DNA of 64,000 bases, from assembly GCF_000019525.1 (NCBI RefSeq), contig NC_010506.1:1860001-1924000 (forward strand). The letters are read 5' to 3'. The position numbers were made by a program, and so were the translations under genes. How positions within the stretch are numbered: the first letter of the stretch is position 1; every line of letters starts with the position of its first letter. Source of the DNA: Shewanella woodyi ATCC 51908 (lineage in GTDB: Bacteria > Pseudomonadota > Gammaproteobacteria > Enterobacterales > Shewanellaceae). Shown here piece by piece: positions 1 through 7,395 of this stretch. The notes under the pieces were generated by a model. The model searched no databases and was not told the DNA's origin. It saw only the letters and a program-made list of their open reading frames with translations.

Positions 1-2
1 TA

Positions 3-68
3 TTTGGAGTAACAATCCGTCATGTGGTTAGTTACCGCAACGGGCGAAAGCGCATACGTATAGAATGA
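3..68 (+). CDS. Possible C-terminal tail of a gene entering from the left
   Basis: Frame 3 is open from the window edge to a TGA at 66-68 and reads as a basic, plausible protein end (GVTIRHVVSYRNGRKRIRIE). Only 21 codons are visible, so neither the family nor the reality of the gene can be judged. It could also be chance. Confidence 0.25.
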   Translation, partial: FGVTIRHVVSYRNGRKRIRIE

Positions 69-102
69 CGGACAAGTCATATACGGCAGAGCCAAATAAA
101 AT

Positions 103-120
103 AAAGGGGTCAGAGCCCTT
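103..120. repeat. Left copy of short repeat flanking the RAYT gene
   Basis: The word AAAGGGGTCAGAGCCCTT lies just beyond the 3' end of the transposase gene. Its reverse complement occurs twice on the other side (897-950), so the gene sits between inverted copies. This is the usual layout of REP-associated transposases, whose short palindromic repeats are thought to be their substrates. Confidence 0.75.
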
Positions 121-144
121 TAGTTTTTAGCTCTTTAGGTTTTC

Positions 145-840
145 TTAGGTTTTCTTAGGTTTGTTAGGGTGTCCAGGTGCTAGATGGCCGAATCTGACGT
201 TAAGGTGAGCTTCAATGTCGGCTCTGAATTTATCGCTTCCTAGAGGAAAGTTGTGATTTAAACAGTTTCTAATGGTATGGACTTGTTCTGGTGGCAGCTC
301 TGTATTGAATAGCTCTCGATATTGATGTTGTCGAAGCTCTGGTGTAGAGCCAAGTTGTTGATAGAGTGGATGTGGTGTTAGGCAAGCAATCTGTTTTCCT
401 GCACCATGAAATTGATAGCTTGACCAAGGGTATTCGCTGGGATGTTTAACCATGTTGGCTCTTACTGGATTGAGTTCGATGTAGCGTAGGCAAGCTATGA
501 AGTAGGCTTCGCTATCGATAAGGCAGGCTTTATGACGCCCCTCCCAAAGGGTACCAGTACGCTGGTAAAGTCGGTTTATTGTACTGACATAAGTGCGGCC
601 GATACTTTGCATTACTTGTGAGATGCCTTCAGTTGTTGAAGGAGTCATAAGCAGGTGAACATGATTAGTCATTAGCACGAAAGCATGTAGTTTTACATTA
701 TATTGAATTAGCGCATCAGAGAGTGCGTTAATGTAGATTTTAAAGTCGTCATCATTGAAGAAGCAAGCGGAACGATTGTTGCCTCGTTGAACAATATGGC
801 AGGTAATATCAGGGGCATAAAAACGTGGTTTTCTTGGCAT
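145..840 (-). mobile_element. REP-associated tyrosine transposase (RAYT, Y1_Tnp/IS200-like)
   Basis: A 231-aa protein of the Y1 single-strand transposase family, which nicks and joins DNA through a catalytic tyrosine. The HUH metal motif is visible as MTNHVHLL (about residues 57-64). A conserved helix around RTYVSTINRLYQ carries the candidate nucleophilic tyrosine. The following TGTLWEGRHKA, RYIELNPVRA and YPWSSY blocks are typical of chromosomal RAYTs. The length is normal and the frame is intact. It is a single gene between inverted copies of a GGGGTCAGAGCCCTT repeat, with no second IS gene. RAYTs are usually domesticated, acting on short palindromic repeats rather than moving as full IS elements. 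It marks the left boundary of the secreted-protein array. Confidence 0.9.
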
Positions 841-896
841 ATCCGTTCCTTGGATAAAGGTAAGGCTTGGATGCTAAGTATAGATGAGAATTGCTA

Positions 897-950
897 AAGG
901 GCTCTGACCCCTTTGTTGTAATTAAGGGCTCTGACCCCTTTGTTGTAATT
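897..950. repeat. Two tandem 27-bp repeats next to the RAYT start
   Basis: Positions 897-923 and 924-950 are perfect direct copies of a 27-bp unit that begins AAGGGCTCTGACCCCTTT and ends GTTGTAATT. Each contains the imperfect palindrome AAGGG-CTCTGA-CCCTT. The first 15 bases are the reverse complement of the repeat at 103-120. They are best read as REP-like targets of the adjacent RAYT. Confidence 0.8.
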
Positions 951-1015
951 AGATAAAAGATGCCTGAGTCTATTAGCTTTTACCGCTCGGCTACAATTTA
1001 AACAAAGGAATGAAT

Positions 1016-1363
1016 ATGAAACTATCAATGCTTAGCTCTAAGGTGATGGTCTTAAGCCTGCTCATGCTGAGTCTATTTAGCCAGCAGGTATTTGCAGAGA
1101 ATCAAGCTGGTAAAGTAGGACGGATCAACCTGTATGGTGGTGATTGGGGCAATGGTTGGAGAGGGGGCATGTTGTATAAGTTAGATACTATGCCTGCGGG
1201 GATTAGCTACTTTACCGTACGGGCTTCCGATATCGCTTTCGATCAGTTTTATGCGCTTTTACTGGCAGCTAAACATGCCAAAAGCACGGTGACTGTGACT
1301 TATAATGCCGGTGCCCAAGATGCGAATGGGTATGTCACAACGTTAGCAATAACTGATAACTAG
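1016..1363 (+). CDS. Small secreted protein, array member 1 (unknown family)
   Basis: The ATG at 1016 is preferred over 1010 because AAGGA at 1005-1009 then has normal spacing. The protein is about 115 aa: a signal peptide ending near FSQQVFA, then a mature domain of about 88 aa. It shares the array signature: an early beta-strand (VGRINLYGG), a central helix FYALLLAAKHAKSTV and a final beta-strand (VTTLAIT). Unlike most siblings it has no cysteine in the mature part. It is the first of eleven same-strand copies. I do not recognise a named family. Export to the periplasm or beyond is inferred from the signal peptide only. Confidence 0.75.
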   Translation: MKLSMLSSKVMVLSLLMLSLFSQQVFAENQAGKVGRINLYGGDWGNGWRGGMLYKLDTMPAGISYFTVRASDIAFDQFYALLLAAKHAKSTVTVTYNAGAQDANGYVTTLAITDN

Positions 1364-1390
1364 TTTAGTTTTAGAGAAAAGGAAGTTTCG

Positions 1391-1708
1391 ATGCGCAGTT
1401 TTAGTTTACTTGTGGCTTTTAGCTGTTTAATTTTTGCCAATAGTATTGATGCTAAACGCTATTGGCCAAGTACGACCTTGACTGATTGGTCACTCTATCT
1501 AAATAACGGCGTGGCTTATATCTCCTCGCCTCAATTTCCTGAACACTGCCTGCACAGTCGTGGTCAAATAAATATGAGTGGTACCGAGTTTGATAAGGCG
1601 CAGTATGCCTATGCGCTTTCAGCCAAAGCAAGAGGTAAGAGCTTGAGATATGTTATAGACAATACTCACACCACTTGTGTTATCACTGGTTTATTGGAAG
1701 TAAATTAG
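1391..1708 (+). CDS. Small secreted protein, array member 2
   Basis: This 105-aa protein has a signal peptide cut near NSIDA and a ribosome site AAAGGAAG before the ATG. The mature part keeps the array pattern in weaker form: one cysteine before the helix (PEHCLHSRG), the helix YAYALSAKARGKSLRYV, and a second cysteine afterwards (TTCVITGL). The central LLAA motif has drifted to LSAK. The two cysteines could form a disulfide in the oxidising periplasm (inference). It lies 27 bp after member 1, so they are probably co-transcribed. Function unknown. Confidence 0.72.
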   Translation: MRSFSLLVAFSCLIFANSIDAKRYWPSTTLTDWSLYLNNGVAYISSPQFPEHCLHSRGQINMSGTEFDKAQYAYALSAKARGKSLRYVIDNTHTTCVITGLLEVN

Positions 1709-1742
1709 TAATCTGTTTGTTGTGGTTTAAGAAAAGGATTTT

Positions 1743-2111
1743 ATGATGAATAAAACTAGGCTTGTGCTAATTTTTGCATCTTTATTTATATCTCTGGTGA
1801 GCTTCAATAGTTATGCTGGTGGCTGGGCAACACCAGCTGTGCCGACCCATATTGAGATTGAGCGTGGTGGTGGATTTTTAGTGGTTGGTGCTTTTGGCAA
1901 TGCGGGAACTTGTACGAAAGGGGATAAGTTTTACGTTAAAATCGATCATCCTCAGTACGATAAAATATATGCCACAGTATTGGCTGCTTATATGGCCGGT
2001 AAAAAGGTGAGACCTTATATACATACTTGTGCACCTGTAACTTGGCATTCAACAACCGCGGTGACTTATAACATAATGACACGTTCAGGCGCGTTATATA
2101 TTCATGATTAA
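1743..2111 (+). CDS. Small secreted protein, array member 3
   Basis: This 122-aa protein has a signal peptide ending SFNSYA and starts at 1743, with an in-frame ATG directly after. AAAAGGA is the ribosome site. The mature domain shows the clearest family layout: strand THIEIERGG, strand FLVVGAF, Cys in GTCTKG, strand FYVKIDHP, helix YATVLAAYMAGKKVRPYI, Cys in HTCAP, and final strands. The spacing of helix, GKKV turn and second cysteine is shared with members 5, 8 and 10. No catalytic motif is visible, which suggests a binding rather than an enzymatic role (inference). Confidence 0.75.
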   Translation: MMNKTRLVLIFASLFISLVSFNSYAGGWATPAVPTHIEIERGGGFLVVGAFGNAGTCTKGDKFYVKIDHPQYDKIYATVLAAYMAGKKVRPYIHTCAPVTWHSTTAVTYNIMTRSGALYIHD

Positions 2112-2133
2112 TAGTTACTAAGGAAATATAATA

Positions 2134-2478
2134 ATGAAATCAATTACTCTTCTAACTTTGCTTTTTTTATTTTCACTTTTTGGTGTAAGTAATAGCTATG
2201 CTGCCATTGAATCTACAGGACAGACGAGCATCAAACGTTTGATTTCTTATAATCAGTATGGCGGTGGGGATGTTGTATTTACGGTAAATGAACCAAGTAG
2301 CAATTGTGATGGTTACTGGATAGCTAAAAGTGATGCAGGCTTTGATGCGAATTTAAGCATGATCTTGGCAGCATATCACTCAAAGTCTAAAGTTCGCATA
2401 TATGGGCATGATGAACAAAAGTGGAATGGTAGTACTAGTTTTTGGTGCAAGCTTTATGCGATAGAGCACACGGAGTAA
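2134..2478 (+). CDS. Small secreted protein, array member 4
   Basis: A 114-aa protein with a strongly hydrophobic signal peptide ending SNSYA. AAGGAAAT precedes the ATG. The mature sequence has SIKRLISYNQYGGG, VVFTV, a cysteine in SNCDGYWI, the helix MILAAYHSKSKVRIYG and a late cysteine in FWCKLYAI. The first part of the gene is AT-rich like the whole array. It is 22 bp after member 3 and 4 bp before member 5, consistent with one operon. Function unknown. Confidence 0.75.
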   Translation: MKSITLLTLLFLFSLFGVSNSYAAIESTGQTSIKRLISYNQYGGGDVVFTVNEPSSNCDGYWIAKSDAGFDANLSMILAAYHSKSKVRIYGHDEQKWNGSTSFWCKLYAIEHTE

Positions 2479-2482
2479 GCCT

Positions 2483-2821
2483 ATGGCTATAAAATTAAAA
2501 TCTTTCTTACTTATTCTTGTTTTATGTTTCATCTCTCCTCGCTCAGATGCTAGTGGAGGTACAGGTTCAGGTGTAATAGAGAATATATATGTCAATAATG
2601 GTTGGACTATGGTTCATGTTCCAGCCATTACTAATAATCCAGATAACTGCCCCAGTGCTAGCTATTTTGCCATTAGACCCAGCGATGCTAATTATATTAC
2701 TTTACATTCCACCTTATTAGCTGCGTTTATGGCTGAAAAGCCAGTTAGGTTTTGGCTGAGCGGTTGTGGTGGACAGAATAATAATCACCCTAAAATTGTA
2801 AGTGTCTGGATGTATAAGTGA
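2483..2821 (+). CDS. Small secreted protein, array member 5
   Basis: A 112-aa protein with signal peptide ending PRSDA. The mature part contains IENIYVNNG, MVHVPAI, a cysteine in DNCPSAS, YFAIRPSD, the helix LHSTLLAAFMAEKPVRFWL and Cys in SGCGGQ, then a short final strand VSVWMYK. The block STLLAAFM is nearly identical to member 10, suggesting recent common origin. The start lies 4 bp after the stop of member 4. Nothing else in it is recognisable. Confidence 0.75.
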   Translation: MAIKLKSFLLILVLCFISPRSDASGGTGSGVIENIYVNNGWTMVHVPAITNNPDNCPSASYFAIRPSDANYITLHSTLLAAFMAEKPVRFWLSGCGGQNNNHPKIVSVWMYK

Positions 2822-2947
2822 TATTTAAAAGGTGGAAATTAGAAAGTAATGGAGAGGTTAAATATGGTGGTTAGTCGAAGATTAAATATATGTTTTCAAT
2901 TCCCAATATTTTTGACTTAAATATACTGATAAACAAAGGAGTGTGGA

Positions 2948-3322
2948 GTGAAAATATTAATACTTTTAGTCGTATCCTTGTTGGTGAGTTTTAGTGCACA
3001 AGCATCGGCGCCAGCTTGTTATAGTAGTTATAACGGTTATTGCCAATATGATGGCAAGGTGAGCCGAATTTACGTTAACTCAAGTAATTTGATCTTGCTG
3101 TATTTTGATGAAGCGATGGACCCCGCTTTAGGAAGTGAAGCTAATATGTCACTAAACTCTGGAGTGGCAGCTGCTGTACTCATTACTCAAAACCCTGAAT
3201 TTGCCAAATTGTTTTACTCTACTGCACTTGCTGCCCAAGCCAGCCAACGAAATGTCCAAATACAGATGCGAGGCACTCTTAGCGGTTATATGAAGGCCGA
3301 TCGAATCTGGCTGGCTGAGTAA
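2948..3322 (+). CDS. Small secreted protein, array member 6 (GTG start)
   Basis: This 124-aa protein begins at GTG 2948, preceded by AAAGGAGTGTGGA; no ATG fits the signal peptide, which ends FSAQA. It is the longest and most divergent member. It has two early cysteines in the mature N-terminus (APACYSSYNGYCQY) instead of one before and one after the helix. The helix region reads FYSTALAAQASQRNVQIQM and the end ADRIWLAE. A 126-bp gap precedes it, the largest in the array, so a second promoter here is possible. Function unknown. Confidence 0.72.
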   Translation: MKILILLVVSLLVSFSAQASAPACYSSYNGYCQYDGKVSRIYVNSSNLILLYFDEAMDPALGSEANMSLNSGVAAAVLITQNPEFAKLFYSTALAAQASQRNVQIQMRGTLSGYMKADRIWLAE

Positions 3323-3343
3323 ATAATTAACAAGGAGATCATT

Positions 3344-3667
3344 ATGTTTATCCGTATTATAACGCTGGTAGGGTTATTGCTTGTTTCGAGTATCTCTCAA
3401 GCTGTAGAAAATCACTGTGGGGAGGTACAGCGGTTAAGGGTGTGGGCTGGTGGTAGTGATACCTATGGCATTTGGGTTGAATACAAAGCAAATCCAAGTC
3501 AGTGTCCGGGTGGCTTTTATATCCCACACGGGGCTAATAATAAGGATTATGTTTTTAGTATCGCGTTAGCGGCTAAAATGGCGAAGGAAAGCGTTTGTAT
3601 TCAAGTTTATAGTCACTCAACTGATATTCAAAATCGTTGTCGCATCAATTATATAATGAACCCATAG
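3344..3667 (+). CDS. Small secreted protein, array member 7
   Basis: A 107-aa protein with signal peptide ending SSISQA and AAGGAG before the ATG. Mature features: a cysteine at the very N-terminus (ENHCGEVQRLRVWAGG), Cys in SQCPGGFYI, helix FSIALAAKMAKESVCIQVY with an extra cysteine, and Cys in NRCRINYI. Four cysteines could give two disulfides. It follows member 6 by 21 bp and precedes member 8 by 10 bp. Confidence 0.73.
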   Translation: MFIRIITLVGLLLVSSISQAVENHCGEVQRLRVWAGGSDTYGIWVEYKANPSQCPGGFYIPHGANNKDYVFSIALAAKMAKESVCIQVYSHSTDIQNRCRINYIMNP

Positions 3668-3677
3668 AGATAATTTA

Positions 3678-4031
3678 ATGAAGTTAATAATAATGCTCTG
3701 TTTAATGTTTACGAGTTTTTCATCAAGTGCTGCTTGGCTAAATACGACTGGTAAAGTTAAAAGTATTAGCGTGTACGCAGGTAAGGATACTATTTTGGTC
3801 AATTTAGATAGCGCTGGTACGAAAATTAATGAGTGCTCTAGCCCAAGCACATTTGCCATTAGTAGTACCAATACCCCTGAGCAAAGAGCACGTTTATATT
3901 CTACATTACTTGCAGCACAAGCTGCTGGCAGGAGTGTAACATTGGCCTATAACGACGTTGGTAATTGTGAAGCTTGGGGCGCAAATGCTCATGCTTATCG
4001 AAGAATCGTACGTATATCTTTAGGCGGTTAG
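3678..4031 (+). CDS. Small secreted protein, array member 8
   Basis: A 117-aa protein with a short signal peptide ending SFSSSA. The mature domain is a clean family example: VKSISVYAGK, TILVNL, Cys in NECSSPS, TFAISSTN, helix LYSTLLAAQAAGRSVTLAY, Cys in GNCEAWG, and final strand RRIVRISLGG. The order of strands around one helix, followed by a turn and an I-x-x-I-S strand, loosely resembles B subunits of AB5 toxins. That resemblance is my inference from sequence layout only. The lipoprotein gene starts 2 bp after its stop. Confidence 0.75.
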   Translation: MKLIIMLCLMFTSFSSSAAWLNTTGKVKSISVYAGKDTILVNLDSAGTKINECSSPSTFAISSTNTPEQRARLYSTLLAAQAAGRSVTLAYNDVGNCEAWGANAHAYRRIVRISLGG

Positions 4032-4033
4032 AA

Positions 4034-4699
4034 ATGAAAATTTTTATACATTGTTTATGTTTGTTTTTGCTGTTTGGTTGTGCGAATAAATCATTTGAAC
4101 GACAAGATGTATCGTATAGTTTTTCAGAACCTAATCGAATCCAGTTCCAGGGTAAGGGGGCTGGTGCTGGAATAGCCTTGATGTCGACTATGGGGCCAGT
4201 TGGTATCGCCCTTGGTGTCGCCATCGATGAGGGGATAGCAAAAGATATTCGAGAGTCGGCAGTGGCGAGTGGTTTTGATATGCCGTCATATGTTGTAAAG
4301 AGTGTAGATAAGCACTCCCAATCTAAATTGAACCCTGTCGTTATTGATTTAAACTATGCTGGTGCTGGTGTGAGCAATGAGCTGCCAAGTATAGAGGTAA
4401 AGCGTTATGGCTTTAAAACGACCGGTGGGGCCGATGATGCCACAGCGGCAGAGCTTATCGTGATTGTTAAAACAGGTAAAGGTGAGCAATTTGAATATTA
4501 TTACCCTAATGACTTTAACGCTACAGAAAATGGCAACAAAAGCGATGAAGTTCCTAGTTATCCATTAGCTGAAATTAAAACTAATGGCGAGCTATCTGTT
4601 TTATTGATGCAACAGGCTGTAGATATTGTTATTGGCAAAGTGGTAGAGAAGAACTTAGATTCACCTGTTGAGTCGCTCACTGACAAGGAGGTTAAATGA
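4034..4699 (+). CDS. Lipoprotein of unknown function inside the array
   Basis: Translation from 4034 gives 221 aa starting with a lipoprotein signal (lipobox LFGC followed by AN), so it should be lipid-anchored in the envelope. The reading frame is open further upstream, but that part overlaps member 8 and would bury the lipobox. The mature part has a glycine-rich hydrophobic stretch (GAGAGIALMSTMGPVGIALGVAI, written here in two parts as GAGAGIALM and STMGPVGIALGVAI) at about residues 42-66. A mixed alpha/beta region with a Tyr-rich patch (FEYYYP) follows. It is not a paralog of the small proteins. Its end overlaps the start of member 10 by 4 bp (ATGA), so the two are translationally coupled. 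I do not recognise the family. Confidence 0.75.
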   Translation: MKIFIHCLCLFLLFGCANKSFERQDVSYSFSEPNRIQFQGKGAGAGIALMSTMGPVGIALGVAIDEGIAKDIRESAVASGFDMPSYVVKSVDKHSQSKLNPVVIDLNYAGAGVSNELPSIEVKRYGFKTTGGADDATAAELIVIVKTGKGEQFEYYYPNDFNATENGNKSDEVPSYPLAEIKTNGELSVLLMQQAVDIVIGKVVEKNLDSPVESLTDKEVK

Positions 4700-5028
4700 A
4701 AGTAATAACAATAAAATTTTTTGCTGCCATTACGCTATGTTTTGTGGCTAATTTTGCTCAAGCTCAATTTTGGTCCAGTAATACAAAAATAACTAAGGTA
4801 TACCCATATACCGACGGGCTGATTTTCTTTACTGAGTATAGGAATAGTGATGTAAGTACGTGTGATGGGGGAACCCGTTTCTCTATCAATAAATCGCATC
4901 CTAACTATGAAGTTATGGTAAGTACATTGCTGGCGGCTTTTATGTCTGACAAGACTATGACAATGAATGTTTCAAGTACGACACGCGCTTGTGCGCCTCA
5001 CATTAACCGCTTTCTTGTGACTAAATAG
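4696..5028 (+). CDS. Small secreted protein, array member 10
   Basis: A 110-aa protein with signal peptide ending NFAQA. The ATG overlaps the lipoprotein stop, and AAGGAGG is a strong ribosome site inside the lipoprotein gene. Mature features: TKVYPYTDG, LIFFTEY, Cys in STCDGGTRFSI, helix VMVSTLLAAFMSDKTMTMNV, Cys in RACAPH and final strand NRFLVTK. Coupling to the lipoprotein suggests the two are made in fixed proportion (inference). Confidence 0.75.
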   Translation: MKVITIKFFAAITLCFVANFAQAQFWSSNTKITKVYPYTDGLIFFTEYRNSDVSTCDGGTRFSINKSHPNYEVMVSTLLAAFMSDKTMTMNVSSTTRACAPHINRFLVTK

Positions 5029-5050
5029 CGTTTAAAAGGGTAACTAGAGC

Positions 5051-5350
5051 ATGCGATGTATTCTCATTTTTATTTTAGGCTTATCTATACCAAACCTTTG
5101 CCCTGCATGGGGGACCAGGTGAGATTGCGGCAATAATTATGGCTTTAGAGTTACTCTAAAAGAGGGTAAGAAGTTATGCGGCAATGATAATAAATGGGCA
5201 TATTTGAATGACAATGACAGCAATTACCAGACATATGTTGCTGTGATATTGGCAGCAAAGATGTCTGGTAGAGCTGTGACAATTTATTCAAATCAAGAGA
5301 GCGCGTCCGGTAGAAATTATTGTCACATTGGGTATTTTTCTATCCAGTAG
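5051..5350 (+). pseudogene. Array member 11, interrupted by one in-frame TGA
   Basis: From ATG 5051 the frame gives a signal peptide (MRCILIFILGLSIPNLCPAWG), but codon 24 is TGA at 5120-5122. The same frame then stays open to TAG 5348-5350. It encodes a complete family domain: CGNNYGFRVTL, Cys in KLCGNDN, helix YVAVILAAKMSGRAVTIY, Cys in NYCHIGYF. A single nonsense change is the only defect, so it is a young pseudogene, a read-through gene or a sequencing error. No selenocysteine context is apparent. It ends the array; the next gene is on the opposite strand. Confidence 0.8.
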
Positions 5351-5394
5351 TTAGCTGCGTAATAAAGGTTATTAGTGCTCTTAAGCTCAGTTTA

Positions 5395-6063
5395 TTAAAC
5401 TGGCAAGTGTCCCACTTTAACTAAGATGATGGTCTCCTCTTTAACAAAAGGGTGATGTTGGCTCATGTGCGGGCTACGTATCCAAGTGTTTGCAGGGTAT
5501 TGTCCATGTTCATCTTCAAACAAACCTGAGAGTACCAGTATCTCCTCGCCGCCGAAATGACGGTGAGGTTGGAATACTTCATCTGCAGGCCATTTTACCA
5601 GTGCTGTGTGTTGCCCCTCAAAATCATGGAGTGACATCACTTCTAGACCACCCATTCCCCGTTGCCAAGGTGTTGAGTGAGTATCCACTCGTACTTGTTG
5701 TAGGTCATTTTTATCAAACTGGTTCAGTTTCACAAACAGGGTGCAGCCGTCAGTGCTAAAGGGACGGTGACTGCTTCCTGGCGGGTTACGTATGTAGGTG
5801 CCAGGACCAAAGTCTCCGGTTTCATCAGAAAAGACTCCCTCTAATACCAGTATCTCTTCACCTTGAGGGTGAGAGTGGCGTTTGAAATGGGAACCAGCTT
5901 GGTACTTTACGATGCTAGTAGCATGGCCGCTTTCAAGGTCTTCTCTAGCCAATGGTTTACGTGTCACTCCCTTAAGCGGGCTTGGTAACCACTCCAGTTG
6001 GTTGGTATCGATCATCACCTTCTTGGAGAAGTCCATATTGAGGTTTGATTTGAGCTGCTGCAT
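5395..6063 (-). CDS. Two-cupin protein of the ChrR-like family
   Basis: A 222-aa cytoplasmic protein made of two similar cupin modules. Both carry the metal-binding pattern H-x-H...GEEILVL: SHFKRHSHPQGEEILVLEG (about residues 57-75) and VFQPHRHFGGEEILVLSG (about 165-182). Each is followed by YIRNPPGSSH or WIRSPHMSQH. This matches the cupin half of ChrR-type anti-sigma factors, but the N-terminal zinc anti-sigma domain is absent, so it is probably a free metal-binding cupin. AGGTGG sits only 3 bp before the first ATG; an internal ATG nine codons on is an alternative. It lies 53 bp after the SDR gene on the same strand and is probably co-transcribed. Enzymatic substrate unknown. Confidence 0.8.
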   Translation of the reverse strand: MQQLKSNLNMDFSKKVMIDTNQLEWLPSPLKGVTRKPLAREDLESGHATSIVKYQAGSHFKRHSHPQGEEILVLEGVFSDETGDFGPGTYIRNPPGSSHRPFSTDGCTLFVKLNQFDKNDLQQVRVDTHSTPWQRGMGGLEVMSLHDFEGQHTALVKWPADEVFQPHRHFGGEEILVLSGLFEDEHGQYPANTWIRSPHMSQHHPFVKEETIILVKVGHLPV

Positions 6064-6116
6064 ATGCCACCTGTAATTCGTTACTTAAATTTGGGTCTTG
6101 GATTCTGGTACTTGTT

Positions 6117-6884
6117 CTAATTACGTCCGGCCATGACGCCACCGTCGATATCCCATATTGCGCCAGTAACCCAGCTGCTTTCATCGCTGAGTAGGAAGCT
6201 GATGCTGTTAGCTATGTCGCTTGGCGTGCCTATTCTACCAATGGGATGAAATCCGTTAAAACCTGCTAATGCATCGTCCATTTGAGCCGGATCAATAAAG
6301 GTCTCATAGATGGGAGTCTTGACCACTGCAGGTGAGATGGCATTAACCCTGATATTAAAGTCAGCAAGTTCCATCGCCATATGCTGAGTTAGCGCATGAA
6401 GTCCTGCTTTGGCCATCGAATAGGCTGAAGAGGGGGTGGCTTTAATCGCCTGCTTTGCCCACATTGAGCCGATATTAACGATATTTCCGCCACCATTGCT
6501 CATCATATTTTTAGCCACGGCTTGAGAGAGAATAAAGCTGGCTTTATTTAACCCCATATAGATCTCATAGTCGCTCAGGCTATGGTCAATAAAGGGCTTA
6601 GGATTGAAGTATCCTGCTGCATTAACCAGATAGCTAATTTTAGTCGATGGCTGTTCAATAAAATCTACAATTCGCTGTACTTGGCTCTCTTGGTAAAGGT
6701 TGGCTTGAATGGACGAGACTTTACCCAATGTACTGAGCTCTGATACTGCTTTATCAAGTTTGGATATATTATTGCCTATGATCACCACTTCAATATTGGC
6801 TTGTAATAACTGCTTAGCTGATTCAAAGCCCATTCCACTTGAACCACCGATCACCATTGCGATACCTGTATGTGTAAATGTCAT
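6117..6884 (-). CDS. Short-chain dehydrogenase/reductase (SDR)
   Basis: A 255-aa classical SDR using NAD(P)H. The Rossmann glycine motif GGSSGMGF is at about residues 13-20. An NAAGY block corresponds to NNAG, the catalytic Ser lies in NIGSMWAK, and YSMAK is the Tyr-x-x-x-Lys pair. A C-terminal WDIDGG block is typical. Length is normal. It is divergent from an HxlR-type regulator (7024) that probably controls it, a common arrangement for quinone- or aldehyde-responsive SDRs. The substrate cannot be read from sequence. Confidence 0.88.
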   Translation of the reverse strand: MTFTHTGIAMVIGGSSGMGFESAKQLLQANIEVVIIGNNISKLDKAVSELSTLGKVSSIQANLYQESQVQRIVDFIEQPSTKISYLVNAAGYFNPKPFIDHSLSDYEIYMGLNKASFILSQAVAKNMMSNGGGNIVNIGSMWAKQAIKATPSSAYSMAKAGLHALTQHMAMELADFNIRVNAISPAVVKTPIYETFIDPAQMDDALAGFNGFHPIGRIGTPSDIANSISFLLSDESSWVTGAIWDIDGGVMAGRN

Positions 6885-7002
6885 CTTGAGTCCCTCTTAT
6901 TTAATCTATGAAAAATTTGCTTGTTGGCATCATTTGCCGCTTGATGTGATAACCTTACGGATCATGGACGGGCAAAAAAAGTAAGCACAATTTGGTTTAC
7001 TA

Positions 7003-7018
7003 GGTACTTTTTGGTACA
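7003..7018. promoter_or_regulatory. Candidate HxlR-type operator
   Basis: GGTACTTTTTGGTACA contains two GTAC-centred half sites just upstream of the HxlR start, between the divergent SDR and regulator genes. HxlR-family sites often contain GTAC-type palindromes. Placement supports autoregulation, but there is no alignment behind the call. Confidence 0.35.
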
Positions 7019-7023
7019 TCTTT

Positions 7024-7377
7024 ATGACTTTAAAAGAGAAAGAAATTTCTGATTTACAACAAAGGGTTGTTGGCCCAAGTGAAAGTGCGCGTATGGTTGA
7101 GACCATAGTCGGGTGCAAATGGTCACTGACTGTCTATCAGCTATTGGCTCAGGAGATTAATCGGCCTGGTGAGATGGTGCGCTGTGTTGATGGTTTAACG
7201 ACAAAAGTGTTGAATCAATGCCTGAAGCGCAATGTGGAGTTTGGGATTTTAGAAAAGCTATCCTATCCAGAGATCCCACCGCGGGTTGAGTATCGAGTGA
7301 CACCATTTGGTAGTAAGTTTATGACGATATTAGATGCCCTTAAGGATCTACAAGAGGAGATCCAAAAGGGGGGCTAA
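7024..7377 (+). CDS. HxlR-family transcriptional regulator
   Basis: A 117-aa winged-helix regulator. Family marks are VGCKWSLTVYQLL near residue 28 (usually G-x-K-W-x-x-x-I/L-L), the recognition helix region LTTKVLNQCLKRNVEFGILEK, and the wing with PPRVEYRVTPFG. A cysteine next to the KW motif and others at CVDG and QCLK could act as electrophile sensors, as known for HypR/YodB-type members (inference). It is divergent from the SDR gene and probably represses both. No clear ribosome site precedes the ATG. Confidence 0.88.
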   Translation: MTLKEKEISDLQQRVVGPSESARMVETIVGCKWSLTVYQLLAQEINRPGEMVRCVDGLTTKVLNQCLKRNVEFGILEKLSYPEIPPRVEYRVTPFGSKFMTILDALKDLQEEIQKGG

Positions 7378-7395
7378 TGCTCTTAGTGAATGGTC

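Noticed and set aside
897..950. Two tandem 27-bp repeats as a CRISPR array
   Set aside because: Only two copies with no spacer between them and no cas genes; they match the RAYT repeat instead.
5120..5122. TGA in array member 11 as a selenocysteine codon
   Set aside because: The position is at the signal-peptide boundary, siblings have no cysteine there, and I see no SECIS-like hairpin directly after it.
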